From Tomocerus qinae (Eukaryota > Arthropoda > Collembola > Entomobryomorpha > Tomoceridae), in NCBI GenBank assembly GCA_020055645.1, contig CM034546.1, positions 85,374,001-85,438,000 of the forward strand: 64,000 nucleotides of DNA. The letters are read 5' to 3'. Each line of letters begins with the position of its first letter. The first letter of the stretch is position 1. Position numbers and translations under genes: made by a program. The notes beneath the pieces were generated by a model that saw only the letters and a program-made list of their open reading frames with translations, was not told the origin of the DNA and made no database searches. Below are positions 1 through 11,234 of the stretch, one piece after another.

Positions 1-1822
1 TCCAAGTCGTCGTAAAGCAGAAGAACCTCGTCACTGGAACGTAAATAACCTATGAAAATAAACAGTCAGTCAGTCAATAATATGAGGAAGATGACGGGAG
101 CAAGGTGAGGATGAGGATTAACGAACACTTCTCCTTATGTACCTTCGGTGGTTGTGAATCTTGCAATGTTTTACTCTATAGTGATGTTAGTACCGTACTA
201 GTAAGTAATTGAATAATAATAAACTATTGGCAAACAGGCGTATACGCAGGATCGAAGTGGGAGATTAAAAAAAAATTCTGGTGGTCTGGTTGTCCTTCGG
301 TAATAATATGCACGCACATTTTTGGAACGACGTAACTTGTTTGAATATGGTATCTGCTTTTTGCATATGGTAGCACATGTATTCAGCCACAATCAGTTAT
401 CATTGGAATGCTTTGATATCCACCTGGCAGTTGATCAGTAAACCACGTTCTTGCATGGAAACATTAGTAAAAAAATTTTATTAACTTTAATATTACAATA
501 ATGATTACGTTATTATTTAATTATTAGTTAATTAGCGGCATTATTACTACAACTGAATGCAGTAATTACATCAAAGTTGAGTTAATTGTGCCTTCATTGT
601 AATTCGGACTTCTGTCATACAATACAAATTGCATTGTGGTAGCTATAATATCCTTCATAACACCAAGCTGTTAAATCATCAAAGTTAGAAAAGCAAATAT
701 CAATATGACTCCCTCCTTCGGTAGTAGAGTTGGCTATATCGAGATTACTTTTTAAATTCTATTTACGGGAAACATTTAAAATACATTCACTCTGATCTTG
801 GATATTTATGTTTACATCGCCAAATACGACGACTTTCTCAGCTATTGTAGATAACAAGCCCTCCAGCCTAGATACAAAATTTGTCTTTGAATACTTAGGA
901 GATTTATAAGTCATAATAAGATTTACACCAGATGCATTCCATTTTACAAAAATGCAGTGTCCTCGTTTTAGCTCGCCTGTTCAGTAATATCCGTTATAGT
1001 CGTAAACGAATGTGGAAGCATCAAGGTTTTTAAAAAAATAAGCGCGCTTTCAGGGTTTCTCCCGTGCTCCGAATCAGTCCTATGAACACAGTGGTATGTT
1101 GGGATATTCAAATGGTCAATGGAAACTGTATGGGGTTTCACGAAAGCAAGAATATTACTACTCATGGCACTGCCGTAATGTCCAAATGATGTGCCATAAA
1201 GAACTGGATATTGTGAAAAAATATTTTTTCATATTTTTCATCATAGTCCTATAAAATTTCAGAGAAAACTTCACTGGTTTAGTTCTTAGTCTTTCCATTT
1301 CTAAATTCACTGGATCATTATGACGAGGCGCGTTAGGGGGATCAAATTTTCCATCAATGAATAGACCAGCTAATGACATTGCTCTACTGCAGGCAAAATG
1401 AAGCCATTCTCTTCTAAGTTTTCTTCTTGGACCAGGACTGACGTCAACAACTACGGTGGGAATAGAAGAACCTTGTGACTTTGTTATTGTCATCACGTTT
1501 GCACCCACTAAAGGTATTTGCGTCCTTATAATTTGCAGACCTCCATGATTTCGATTACGACTAAGATTTCGAGAGATTGTTCTGATTGAAACCCATTTCG
1601 GATCAATTTTTTTACGTATTTGATAGGATTTTGTCTTCGCTCTACTGGCACTACCAATTAAAGAATTTCGGAAATCCATCCATACACATGTTGGGACACG
1701 AATATTCTGGGCAGTATAACCGTATTCGATCATTTTCAAATGACCAGTTGAACCATTGAATAGCCCATCTTGAACATCTATGTTTGTGGTGACAAAGTAC
1801 TCAGCTCCTACTTGTAGTCGGG

Positions 1823-2365
1823 GCGTACAGGTCTGTCTAGTGGTCTAAACAGCCGCTTCTCAGGCTGAGGTCAGGAGTTCGAATCTCTGGAGCGCCTCAG
1901 GTCTAAAAGGTAGTAGTCTGGAGCTGGGAGAAGCTGTCATTTCCGTATATTCGTTATTAGCATTGATTTGCCTATCTTAGTGACAATATGATTATCTATC
2001 AATGCCCTGTCTGTAGTGTATGGATTGTTCTGTTGGTCTGTATACGTGCTACGTCTGGACAATGGGATGCACATGAAGTGATAAGGTGGGTTGAAGTAGA
2101 CTGCCATAAGTGATTTGTCTATGGTCACTGGTGGTCGGCTTACATGTCCCGGTCCCTATCTGCCTGCTCACCAGATCGAGTTGCGGGACAGTGTTGAGTC
2201 GTTCCGTCTTATGGTTCAGTAATCTTCCCTAAGTCTCTTCGTGTAAGTCTGTACACTTAGTAAAGTTGTTCCGGGAGTCACTGCAAGGAAGCCCTCGCAG
2301 CTTGAGCGGTAGCATAGCTCTACTAATCAATAGTAGTAGCGCGGCTCTCCCCCTAACACACACAC
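1823..2365 (+). mobile_element. tRNA-derived SINE insertion
   Basis: A 543-bp insertion is flanked by exact 13-bp duplications 'acttgtagtcggg' (1810-1822 and 2366-2378). Removing it restores a continuous match of the surrounding Helentron helicase frame, which proves the insertion. The 5' end looks tRNA-like, with an A-box-like 'tctagtggtctaa' and B-box-like 'agttcgaatct' plus an anticodon-like stem cagcc/ggctg with an 8-nt loop. The body runs to a short (AC)n tail at 2355-2365. The long duplication and tail fit LINE-mediated retroposition. Confidence 0.8.
1834..1886 (+). promoter_or_regulatory. Internal RNA polymerase III promoter of the SINE (A and B boxes)
   Basis: The A-box-like stretch lies at about 1834-1845 and the B box at about 1875-1886 ('gagttcgaatct', close to the consensus GGTTCGAATCC). 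Spacing of about 40 bp is normal for a tRNA-type promoter. Confidence 0.55.
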
Positions 2366-2759
2366 ACTTGTAGTCGGGTTTCGTATGGTAATCCATCCGT
2401 TTTATCTCTTTCTAGAGTTCCGGGAAATTCGTGTTGCTTTTTCTTTTGTGCCTCACTTCCATAACCTATAAATTCGTAAAATGGAATTCAAATGTCTCCA
2501 AAATTGAATAAAATCGTTTGACGTCAAATCTTAAAAAATAAATAAAAAAGATTTCTTTTCATAACTTTGAAAACTACAATTGAATCGTTGCACGTTAAAA
2601 TCTACAAATTCAAAAATGAATATATTATTGTATTTACAGCAAGATAAAACTACATCACCTTCTATTTTGTCATATGCAGTGGATATTGTCCATTCAGTAT
2701 TAAGCGATTCATAAACCACCGAGTTATACTTTTAGCATGCAGCATTACTTTCAAATAAT

Positions 2760-2990
2760 TTGGACATCTCTTTTGTGGTCTGAATCAGTCATCATTTTAC
2801 GTTTTCTTTCATTGTCTTTTATTTTTTCGGGTGTACGGTAAATGGGATCTTGTCTTGCCAGACTCCCAGAAGCATTATTAACAGCCCGGTCCTTTTGTCG
2901 TCGTTGCGGATCCTCTCTGATCTTTTGTTGAGATATGTTTTTGACAAACCGATCTCGTTCCGCTTTTTCTGGGTTCGAGCTTGACGACGT
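2760..2990 (-). pseudogene. Helentron N-terminal repeat-region fragment
   Basis: The minus-strand translation contains 'KIREDPQRRQ', 'ARQDPIYRTPEK' and 'KDNERKRK', the same arginine/aspartate-proline pattern that is tandemly repeated at 53930-54700. In copy A only one or two units survive, without the tight tandem array. The segment between here and the helicase fragment (about 2480-2750) has weak open stretches I cannot assign. Confidence 0.6.
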
Positions 2991-3120
2991 ATTTCAAAAA
3001 TTTCGTCTATTTATTTCCGAGAAATATTTCAAGTGCCATGTCTGCTTTCGGCATATAAGCTAGGAATACAAATTCAATATAGTAACGTGGTTTAAACAAT
3101 TAAGTTTAAACAACAGAATC

Positions 3121-3950
3121 GAGTATGCCATTTAATAATGAGTAAGGATACATTCGGCATGTCAACTGTTACTTTTAACTTATATTTAGACAATTTTCAC
3201 GTTAAAATGTTTTAAACTGTATTTAGCTACTCGCACCAGGTGACTTTAATGCTGGAAAGAATGGAATATACCATTTAATAATTAGTAGCGATGCCTTCGA
3301 TATGCTAGGAATACAAATTCAATTTAGTAACGTGATTTAAACAATACCAAATAGTTATATTTTGACGTTTTGTAGATCCCACGATAAAATGTTTAATCCA
3401 AATAGTGAACGTCAATTCCTCACCAGGAGAGAGTCAGCATGCAGAACTCAATCAATTCCGCACCAGGTGACTGTAAAGCTGGAAAGAATTGAGTATGCCA
3501 TTTAATAATTAGTAAGGATACATTCGGCATGTCAGCTGTTACTTTTAACTTATATTTAGACAATTTTCACGTTAAAATGTTTTAAACTGTATTTAGCTAC
3601 TCGCACCAGGTGACTTTAATGCTGGAAAGAATGGAATATACCATTTAATAATTAGTAGCGATGCCTTCGATATGCTAGGAATACAAATTCAATTTAGTAA
3701 CGTGATTTAAACAATACCAAATAGTTATATTTTGACGTTTTGTAGATCCCACGATAAAATGTTAAATCCAAATAGTGAACGTCAATTCCTCACCAGGAGA
3801 GTGTCAGCATGCAGAACTCAATCAATTCCGCACCAGGTGACTGTAAAGCTGGAAAGAATTGAGTATGCCATTTAATAATGAGTAAGGATACATTCGGCAT
3901 GTCAGCTGTTTCTTTTAACTTATATTTAGACAAATTTTCACGTTAAAATG
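3121..3950 (+). repeat. 370-bp tandem duplication inside foldback arm
   Basis: The segment starting 'gagtatgccatttaataat' recurs at 3121, 3491 and 3861, an exact 370-bp period giving two full units and a partial third. The units differ by only a few bases, implying recent unequal exchange. Each includes the motif 'caccaggtgactgtaaagc' that recurs across this foldback family. Confidence 0.85.
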
Positions 3951-5444
3951 TTTCAAAAAGTATTTAACTACTCACCTGCCGTATTTTATGATTTCCACAA
4001 ACCACAGGATGCTTTGAATTTGACACAATTTTCACGTTAAAATTTTTCTAATTGTATTTAACTCATCACAATTGACATAAAATATTTTTCAGACAACATT
4101 AACTTTTGGGTTACAATGGAGTGACAGTATTGTTGCAATGAAACGAAAATTGTATTCAACTAATCGTTGCACTAAAGAGAAACTATTTTATATTGCATTT
4201 GTTTACCCGCAGTTTCAGAGCATGTTAATACCAGCGAGGTGTGTAGTCTCTTAGATAGCACAGCACATCCACAGTCCATCTACTACGCTGTCTGCCTCAC
4301 CTGCTGTACTACTACTGTCTGTCTCACCTTCTGTATTTATATAATTTCCACAAACCAGGGGATCCGTCAAATTTGAATTCTAATGATAACTGGTTGCTCC
4401 TGAATATATGTGCTACCATATGCCAAAAACAGATTTGCAATAAGTTATGCCACTGCAAAGATATACTTGCTCCTTAACAATAGTGGACGACCAGACGATC
4501 GGCAGAGTGACAGCGACAAATTTATAAGGATACCACGTAAACTTCGATCCTAATAACATTAGTGGTTACTATTTTTTAAGCTCTCAATGTAATAACCAAA
4601 TACATGAGTAGCTATGAAGTGCGAGGCAACAACTTCAGATTTATTAGGATCGAAGCTTTGCTTAGTATCCTTATGAATTTGTCGCCGTCACTCTGTCCGA
4701 TCGTCTGGCTGTCTGGTCGTCTGGTCGTCCACTATTAATAAGGAGCAACTATATCTTTGCAACGACATAACTTATTCCAAAACTGTTTTTTGCATATGGT
4801 AGCAAATGTATTCAGTAGCAACTAGTTATCATTAGAATTCAATTTTGATGCATCCCCTGGTTTGTGGAAATTATATAAATACAGAAGGTGAGGCAGACAG
4901 TAATAGTACGGCAGGTGAGACAGACAGCGTAGTAGCATAGAGGGCTGACTACACACCGCGCTGGTATTAACATTCTCTGAAACAGCGGGAGACAAATGCA
5001 ATATAAAATAGCTTCTCTTTAGTGCAACGATTAGTTGAATATAATTTTCGTTTCATTGCAACAATATTGTTACTGCTCTATAACCCAAAAGTGGCTAAAG
5101 AAGAGGATTTTTGTCCATTGTGATTAGTTAAATACAGTTTGAAACATTTTATCGTAAAAATTGTCAAAATATAAGAGTTTAAAACATTTTAACGTGAAAA
5201 TTGTCAAAATATAATGGAAATGGCTGTCCATCTTCACTTCATTATAAATACACGTGTGGGATTCATCAATGGTGAGTGCAGTTAACTACAATTATCACAA
5301 ATCACTATTTAGGTATTGTTTAAATCACCATACTACATTCAATTTGTGTTGCAATCCAAAAAATTATTATTTGGGTATAATCCTAATCGTGACACTCGAT
5401 TCTTTCCAGCTTTACAGTCACCTGGTGTGGAATTGATTGGGTTG

Positions 5445-6010
5445 TGATTATTCTGAAACTTTTTATCGTAAAAATTGTCAAAATATAATGGAAATGGTCG
5501 TCCATCGTCATTGTATTATAAATACACGTGTGGGATTCATCAGTGCGGGTTGTGATTAGTTTGAAACATTTTATCGTAAAAATTGTCAAAATATAATGTA
5601 AATCCGTGTCCATCGTCACTTCATTATAAATACACGTTTGGGATTCATCAGTGGTGAGTGCAGTTAACTACAATTATCACAAATCACTATTTAGGTATTA
5701 TTTAAATCACCATACTACATTCAATTTGTATTGCAATCCAAAAATGTATTAATCGGGTATAATCCTAATCGTGACACTCGATTCTTTCCAGCTTTACAGT
5801 CACTTGGTGTGGAATTGATTGCGTTGTGATTAGTTTGAAACATTTTATCGTATCAAAATATAATGGAAATGGTCGTCCATCGTCACTTCATTATAAATAC
5901 ACGTGTGGGATTCATCAGTGCGGGTTGTGATTAGTTTGAAACATTTTATCGTAAAAATTGTCAAAATATAATGGAAATGGTCGTCCATCGTCACTTCATT
6001 ATAAATACAC
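5445..6010 (+). repeat. About 110-bp tandem units in the right foldback arm
   Basis: The block from 'ttgtgattagtttgaaacat' through 'ataaatacacgtgtgggatt' is repeated near 5448, 5552, 5830 and 5927 with variable spacers. The same units appear singly and inverted in the left arm and at 19560-19740. Confidence 0.75.
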
Positions 6011-6309
6011 AATTTCAAAATATTTTATAGGACTTTCTCTACAGAACCCAGCTGATACGGGCAGGGGACGGGGGGAGGAAGGGGCGGGAATCTGTCTATT
6101 TGCCATGATTCTAATGATAACCGATTGTGGCTGAATACATGTGCTACCATATTCAAAAAGCAGATTTGAAACAAGTTATGTCGTTCCAAAATATGCGTGC
6201 ATTTTATTATCGAAGGACAACCAGACCATCAGAATTTTTTTTAAATCTCCCGCTTCGATCCTGCGTATACGCCTGTTGCCAACAGTTTATTTCCCTGCAA
6301 ATCGCTCTC

Positions 6310-7215
6310 CGCTGGTGGAAAAACCTTGGTAACTAGGTTACCAATGAATTTTCGGCTTCAGAAAAAAGTGAAAAAGAGAAAAAAGGAAAAAACGAGAAGA
6401 AAAGGATGAAACGAGAAGAAAAGGGAAAAATGAGAGAAAACTGAAGAAAAGAGAAGAAAAAGGGGGAGAAAAGAAAGAAAAAGGGAGGAAAGAGGGGGAA
6501 ATTATGCAATTCAAATGTTTGTTAATTCTTACTTCAAACGAAAAATTTGTGTTTAACTTGCCGTAAATGTTCTACACAAAATTTTTTTATTTGATACCCA
6601 CAATAAATAAACACTCATTACATGTTTTAAAAAAAGTTTGGAAAGAAGACAAAAATTGTTTATCTTTTAGTCCGTGGGAAAACCTCGGTAACGTGGTAAC
6701 TGAAGCCGAAAATTCACTACTAATTTAACGAAAAATACAGAAAAACAAGAGAAAAAACAGGGAAAAGAAAGGAAAAAAATGGGGAAAACAAGAAAAACAG
6801 TGAAAAGGGAGAAAAGCAGAGAGAAAAAAGAGGAGGGAGATTTTCGACTAATATCAATACCAAAGCTGTATTTAGGGAGCACTGGGGAAAAAAACCCCCC
6901 TAAAGTCCAAGAAAAAAGAAAAAAAATTCTCAAAATACCAAAAAATTTCGCGCTTCGTGCGTTTTCATGTGAAATGTTAAGTATTTTGTCTCATTTAAAA
7001 AAAATAAATCAAAAATTTTTAGCACTTCGTTCGAATATGGCTTATACATGTAGTAATATGACGTCATTGCCCCTTCTCAGGGTAAAATTGTCATTGTCAG
7101 GGTAAAATGGAGACAGCTTTAAAACCTCTTTTTTCAATCAAAAAATTCAGAGATTTTTTTAGGCCAGCAAGGAATTTTTTCAGGTTACCAATGATAAAAA
7201 TTTTTTCCACCAGCG
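6310..7215. mobile_element. Small TIR element with purine-rich interior
   Basis: The ends 'cgctggtggaaaaa' (6310) and its complement 'ttttttccaccagcg' (7201-7215) are inverted. A second inverted pair, 'tgaattttcggcttca' near 6345 and 'tgaagccgaaaattca' near 6700, lies inside. The interior is strongly purine-biased (gaaaa/gagaa runs at 6360-6500 and 6730-6840). No transposase motif is seen, so a non-autonomous DNA element is inferred. Confidence 0.45.
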
Positions 7216-7443
7216 TCGCTCTCTCTGTATCTCTCTTAATTGATCAGCAGAATTGCCAAGAAATCATTTCTAACTCTCCACAGAAGATTTTGGAAAAATC
7301 AGTTATTGCCTTACTGTCTTGCAGATGAGACTATGAGACCATCAGACTCTATTAAACATTGGCTTGACTGACAATTTCAGTTCTAGGTTGATGTTCTAGT
7401 GCTCTATACAATGAACTTCCTATAACAGTGATATCTCCGTACA

Positions 7444-7974
7444 ATGAAAATGAATTCAAACAACAGTATTGAAATCAAACAGAACATCGTGGGACCTAAT
7501 TTGTCAATAAGTTTTCAGATTTTCGTGTACGTGATTTACAATGTGGTGTTCGTGATGGCGTTAATAGGGAACTCGCTGGTCCTGTATGTAGTGTACAGCC
7601 AGCCTCGAATGCGATCGGCCACCAATTTCCTCCTCGTGAATTTGGCATGTGGGGATCTCCTCATCTGTCTCCTCTGTGTGCCCTTCACGTACACCAGCTT
7701 CCTCCACAACTTCTGGCTTTTCGGGAAAGTCCTTTGTCACTTGGTGTCACCGGCTAATACAATCGGAGTCCTCGTTTCCTCCTTCACCCTCGTCGCCCTC
7801 GCCCTTGATCGCTACATCGCCATCGTCCACCCTTTCCGTCCCCGGCTCAGAAAGAAATACGCTGCAGCTGTCATCGCTTTCATCTGGGCGGCGGCCGTCC
7901 TAACCGCTTCCCCAATTGCTTGGGCTACTCGGCTAAAGATTGACAACGGAACTACATTGCCCCTCTGCTATGAG
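7444..7974 (+). CDS. Neuropeptide-type class A GPCR, exon 1 (N-terminus to ECL2)
   Basis: First coding exon (177 residues) of a four-exon receptor totalling 385 residues. The ATG at 7444 is preceded by an in-frame TGA at 7429. The exon encodes TM1 with 'GNSLVLYVVY' (N43), TM2 with 'LVNLACGDLL' (D71), the disulphide cysteine C98, TM3 ending in DRY (122-124, 'DRYIAIVHPF'), TM4 (W148), and ECL2 with glycosylation sequon N168-G-T and partner C175. It ends at 'CYE' in phase 0 with donor GT at 7975. The receptor sits in the plasma membrane and should couple a peptide ligand to G proteins. The C-x-E-x-WP pattern across the splice and NPFIYAW in TM7 resemble the NPY/RYamide/PrRP/GPR83-like group; I cannot assign the ligand. 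Confidence 0.85.
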
Positions 7975-8079
7975 GTACACACTATGTCCAGAATATTGTT
8001 CACATCCTAAATTCTCTTTTGTAATCCCATATTATAGGCATTTCACTTTCACCACGCCAAATTCACGATTCACGACTTA

Positions 8080-8620
8080 TAATAACGACTGATGATAGCT
8101 AGAAAATCCAGCTAAGGGGCGAATATAGCACCCAAGAGAAACAAACTTTAACAAACTGACAAAGAGACATTAGGGTTCTATAAGCTCGTTTTCTTGGACT
8201 AGCCAAATCTCATGATTGGGCAGCTTGGGGCACTTGGAAAGACTTCTGAAAATTTCTACCCATAATTGGTAAATTTTTGACAGAAGTCTTAATGGCGAAG
8301 TGTGGGCCAGTTTTAAGATATAATATCTCTTCTTATAAGTATTAAGTGGGACATGCGCATAGATAATTCCATATATGTATCTGTGTCGGTATTCGTGTAG
8401 GTTATATGTATCAAGAGATTTCCGTGCCACTGTACTAGAAGTAGACGATAAACGGTAAAAGTTTGACTTGCGCGGTGACCAATTCCGTTTGTATGTTGTC
8501 ATTCTGTGTACTGTCATTTAAGTCTCCTATCACTTACAACAAGGCGCGATATATTTCATAACAGAATTAGTGCATGTATTCTATATGCAAATTTTTCCAG
8601 CTCTCAGTGCTGAGTGCTCT
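8080..8620. other. Intronic spacer with a short repeat fragment
   Basis: Contains 'ccagctaaggggcgaa' near 8110, a short degraded match to the 110-bp repeat found at 38796 and 39306. Nothing else recognisable. Confidence 0.4.
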
Positions 8621-8998
8621 CAGGGATCCCATTATTTCATGTGCGGGAAATTTATAATTGGTCCATTTACATTGAGTTATCATATTTCTCAATTTCGAAA
8701 CCTTTAGTTTAATTGAAAAAAGAAAGAGACAAAATGTGTTCTAGATATTTGGAGGAAACTCTAAAATTAGAACTAAGTGGAATATTGTCTGAAAATGCTT
8801 CACTTTTATAATATGTGCAACATTTTTTGTCTCCTTTTTTCAATTAAGGACGCTCATCACAGTTAGTTGCTAACGAAATAAACATAAATTCCAAAATGTA
8901 TTACCGAAGTATGCCTTAATTGTTGTTCAAACCGAAACTTCATGTTAACCTGCCCGGCTATTTCACTACCTCAGGGGAAGAAATTCGGCAGCGCAATA
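8621..8998 (+). repeat. Dispersed 380-bp repeat, copy 1
   Basis: Starts about 'ctcagggatcccattatttc' and ends about 'gaagaaattcggcagcg'; about 80 percent alike by eye to 27118-27500 over the full length. No coding signal. In the second copy it abuts the conserved head of the minisatellite-bearing element at 27504, so it may be part of that larger family. Confidence 0.75.
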
Positions 8999-9577
8999 AA
9001 TAAAAAGATAGTTCTAATTTACGTTGTGTTCACCTTTGCGCTCAGATATTCCATGATAAACATTTCGGTTCAACCTCCATTGAATTTAAAATTTGTTTTT
9101 ACATCCGGTTTAATTGCTCCCAAAGTTGGTGTTTGATTTTTATGGGGGTTACAATTTTGGAATCGTGGACTATCCACAAACAAAATTTGGTGGTTGGGTT
9201 TTTGATATCTCTAATTTAAAGGCTTAAAAAAGTTATTTCTAAAAAAGTGAGTCCGTTTTCGTTTCTGTAAAACAGCAGGGCACTAAGACAGGAATGAAAC
9301 CCAAGAATAATGGTATCAGCTAGAAAAGTCCCAGATTAAAGTTTGAACTCATTTTTGGGACCAAAAAATTACAATCAAAATTATTCAGTTGTCTAATTGA
9401 CCGCTTGACGCTACATTGATGCTATTAAGGCTTACTTGACTTCAAAATGGTCCATTATCAATTAATGGCAGTATGTATAATGGTGGTTCGGTTCGGGTAC
9501 CGTAAATCACGAGTCAAGCTTGTGATCATGTTAGGTGACCGGAGTAACTTGCCAGTACCCACAATTCTATTTCGAAA
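8999..9577. other. Intronic sequence without recognised features
   Basis: Unique-looking AT-rich DNA between a dispersed repeat and the mariner element. I see no gene, RNA or repeat that I can support. Confidence 0.4.
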
Positions 9578-9579
9578 TA

Positions 9580-10501
9580 CAGTATGTATCAAAAGTGGGT
9601 ATACATAGGACTTGTTGGGTATACATAAGAATTTAGTATCCATAGCACTTTCATTGTTAGTTCACTGCTCAATATGCAATTTTTACCAGCCAGATTTCCC
9701 TTTTATTATTTCATTGTTCGTCTCTCTTTCCTTCTTTTCGCAATAAATAATGCTTTGCATCAATCTGAAGAACTCAATATGGATAAACTGTCAATAAGTG
9801 AGCGAATTGAAATTGCAAAGATGCGGACAACAACGTCGTTACGAAAGGTGGTTGATAGAAGATATCCTGCAAAGACAGTTAGCATCAAAACAGTAGCAGT
9901 TACCACAGCTCGGTTTGATAGGACTGGTTCCGTCAAAAACTTACCAAAAGTAGGAAGATCCACATCTGCTACAAACTCTGTCATGTCCTATTTTGCACAA
10001 ACACCGTCCCGATGACCCTGCTCTTACTTACTCTTACTCTTGCTCTCGTATGCTCTTCTGTTTGTGGGCTCAGGATTCGATAGCAGCTAATCAGAATTTC
10101 ACAAAAACAATCTTGTTTAGCGACGATGCAATATTCCACTTAAATGGTACTGTGAATCAACAGACTTGTCGGTATTGGTCCAAAACCAACCCCGGTGAAT
10201 GACTTGCTGAAGAAGCAAGGCTCTCCGAAAACTAAGGGAGTGGATCCTCACAACATTTGGTTCCAGCAAGACGGAACTCCCCCACATTGACAGTTTATCC
10301 ATATTGAGTTCTTCAGATTGAAGCAACGCATTATTTATTGCGAAAAGAAGGAAAGAGAGACGAACAATGAAATAATAAAAGGGAAATCTGGCTGGTAAAA
10401 ATTGCATATTGAGCTGTGAACTAACAATGAAAGTGCTATGGATACTAAATTCCTATGTATACCCATAAAGTCCTATGTATACCCACTTTTGATACATACT
10501 G
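9580..10501 (+). mobile_element. Internally deleted mariner-family element with 217-bp TIRs
   Basis: Flanked by TA dinucleotides (9578-9579 and 10502-10503), as expected for Tc1/mariner. The ends 'cagtatgtatcaaaagtggg' are inverted and the inverted identity continues for about 217 bp (9580-9796 against 10285-10501) with only a handful of mismatches. The interior keeps pieces of a DUF4817/DDE transposase. Family: IS630-Tc1-mariner; movement would need a transposase supplied elsewhere. Confidence 0.85.
9779..10290 (+). pseudogene. Mariner-type transposase remnant (DUF4817 HTH plus DDE pieces)
   Basis: From the ATG at 9779 ('MDKLSISERIEIAKMR') the N-terminal helix-turn-helix reads through 'ARFDRTGSVKNLPKVGR' to a stop at about 10013. 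A second frame contains 'TILFSDDAIFHLNGTVN' followed by 'CRYWSKTNPG' (10107-10200), which carries the second catalytic Asp. A third contains 'NIWFQQDGTPPH' (about 10250-10287). The first Asp region and the C-terminus are deleted, so the total is about 170 codons against about 340 in intact relatives. The start codon lies inside the left inverted repeat, so the right repeat carries it in antisense. Confidence 0.75.
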
Positions 10502-10503
10502 TA

Positions 10504-11234
10504 AACAGTTGACTCTAGCTTCGTACTAAGGCGAAGTTTTGGAATACTTTTTGACTATGAATGTAAAATCTTTACCTACCGTCCCACCAAATGAGAAACC
10601 CTAGGAAGATCAATCGGAATTAATATCAAAAATCTGTGTATCTGTTAGATTTTTATTTCATTCTAATCATCGTACAATTTATGCCCCGGACTAAACACTA
10701 GCTTTATTAATAACAGGGCCTGGGCCCTGTGACCGCCTAGTACTAGAAATAAGCCTGTCCTACGGACGGAAAATTATCAACACTATCCACTCATAATAAC
10801 ACCAAATCCAATCATTTTACCAAAAAGGGAAATCTTCCCTAAAGTTGCAGTTTAAAGTCCTTTTACCACCCGCGCAGTATTTAATTTCGAAATATTGTAA
10901 TTATTCTTGCGTCTGCGTAGTTACACGAAGTTATCACGGAAATTTTTCATTGCGCAACTTCACTTCACGATTATCCTATGGGTATGATCGCGGCTTATAC
11001 ATTTCACATATGAGGGGAAATGGACATATGAGGAAATACTTGGCATTGGGGTTCTTTGTATGGAAATATCATCCGTTATTCGTGCCATAAAAAAACTTAA
11101 GTAGACCAAGCATATATTATTTCGAATGAGTATGTTAAATCCCATTTGAAAATACTGAAAATCTGATTGATTTTTTAAACTGAAGTGGGCTCATTTCCGC
11201 TGATGACTGTAATGGCGACACCGTGCTTTGTTAC
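10504..11234. other. Intronic sequence between mariner and BEL element 1
   Basis: No coding or repeat signal that I can support. It ends with 'gttac', the 5-bp left flank of BEL element 1. Confidence 0.4.

Larger units (their letters stand above)
615..2470 (-). pseudogene. Helitron helicase C-terminus fused to endonuclease domain (interrupted)
   Basis: Read right to left, the frame enters after a probable splice acceptor near 2470 and runs through a stretch matching 'TDGLPYETRLQVGAEYF'. It is cut by the SINE, resumes with 'NIDVQDGLFNGSTG', and continues in an open segment 1739-1158 containing the late helicase motifs 'TITKSQGSS' and 'FACSRAMSLAGLFIDG'. After helicase comes an EEP-type nuclease, broken by frameshifts: 'FFHNIQ' near 1210, 'HRTDSEHGRNPESALIFLK' near 1050, a 'VVVFGDVNINIQ' metal/catalytic motif near 820 and 'SHIDICFSN' near 700. 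This helicase-plus-nuclease order is characteristic of Helentrons. Stops and frame changes make it non-functional. Confidence 0.75.
594..3030 (-). mobile_element. Helentron (Helitron2) remnant, copy A
   Basis: On the minus strand, peptide fragments match the longer Helentron at 53572-60160 in order: the N-terminal charged repeat region (2760-2990), then the C-terminal part of a PIF1-type helicase, then an endonuclease/exonuclease/phosphatase-like domain ending at 615. The middle (zinc finger, DUF6570, Rep domain, front half of the helicase) is missing, so this is an internal-deletion derivative. Its edges are set by comparison with the second foldback copy, whose sequence stops matching at about 594 and resumes near 3030. 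A SINE at 1823-2365 interrupts the helicase frame. Confidence 0.75.
221..6289. mobile_element. Giant foldback (hairpin) element, copy 1
   Basis: A near-complete palindrome. The outer end 'aaactattggcaaacaggcg' at 221 recurs inverted at about 6260-6289, and matching blocks run inward to a loop at about 4557-4640. Left-arm blocks around 4100-4556 are reverse-complemented at 4641-5095. The left arm is longer because a Helentron remnant (about 594-3030) is inserted in it; without that insertion both arms are roughly 1.7-2 kb. A second, one-armed copy lies at 18271-20232. No transposase of its own is visible, so mobilisation must be in trans. No clear target-site duplication was found. Calling it a Foldback-type DNA element is inference from structure. 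Confidence 0.75.

Noticed and set aside
1823-1897. Functional tRNA gene
   Set aside because: The anticodon loop is 8 nt, acceptor pairing is imperfect, and the segment is the head of a 543-bp insertion with target duplications, so it is a SINE.
6667-7105. Open frames on both strands with Phe- or Lys-rich peptides
   Set aside because: They come from purine-rich low-complexity DNA (gaaaa/gagaa runs), with no domain.
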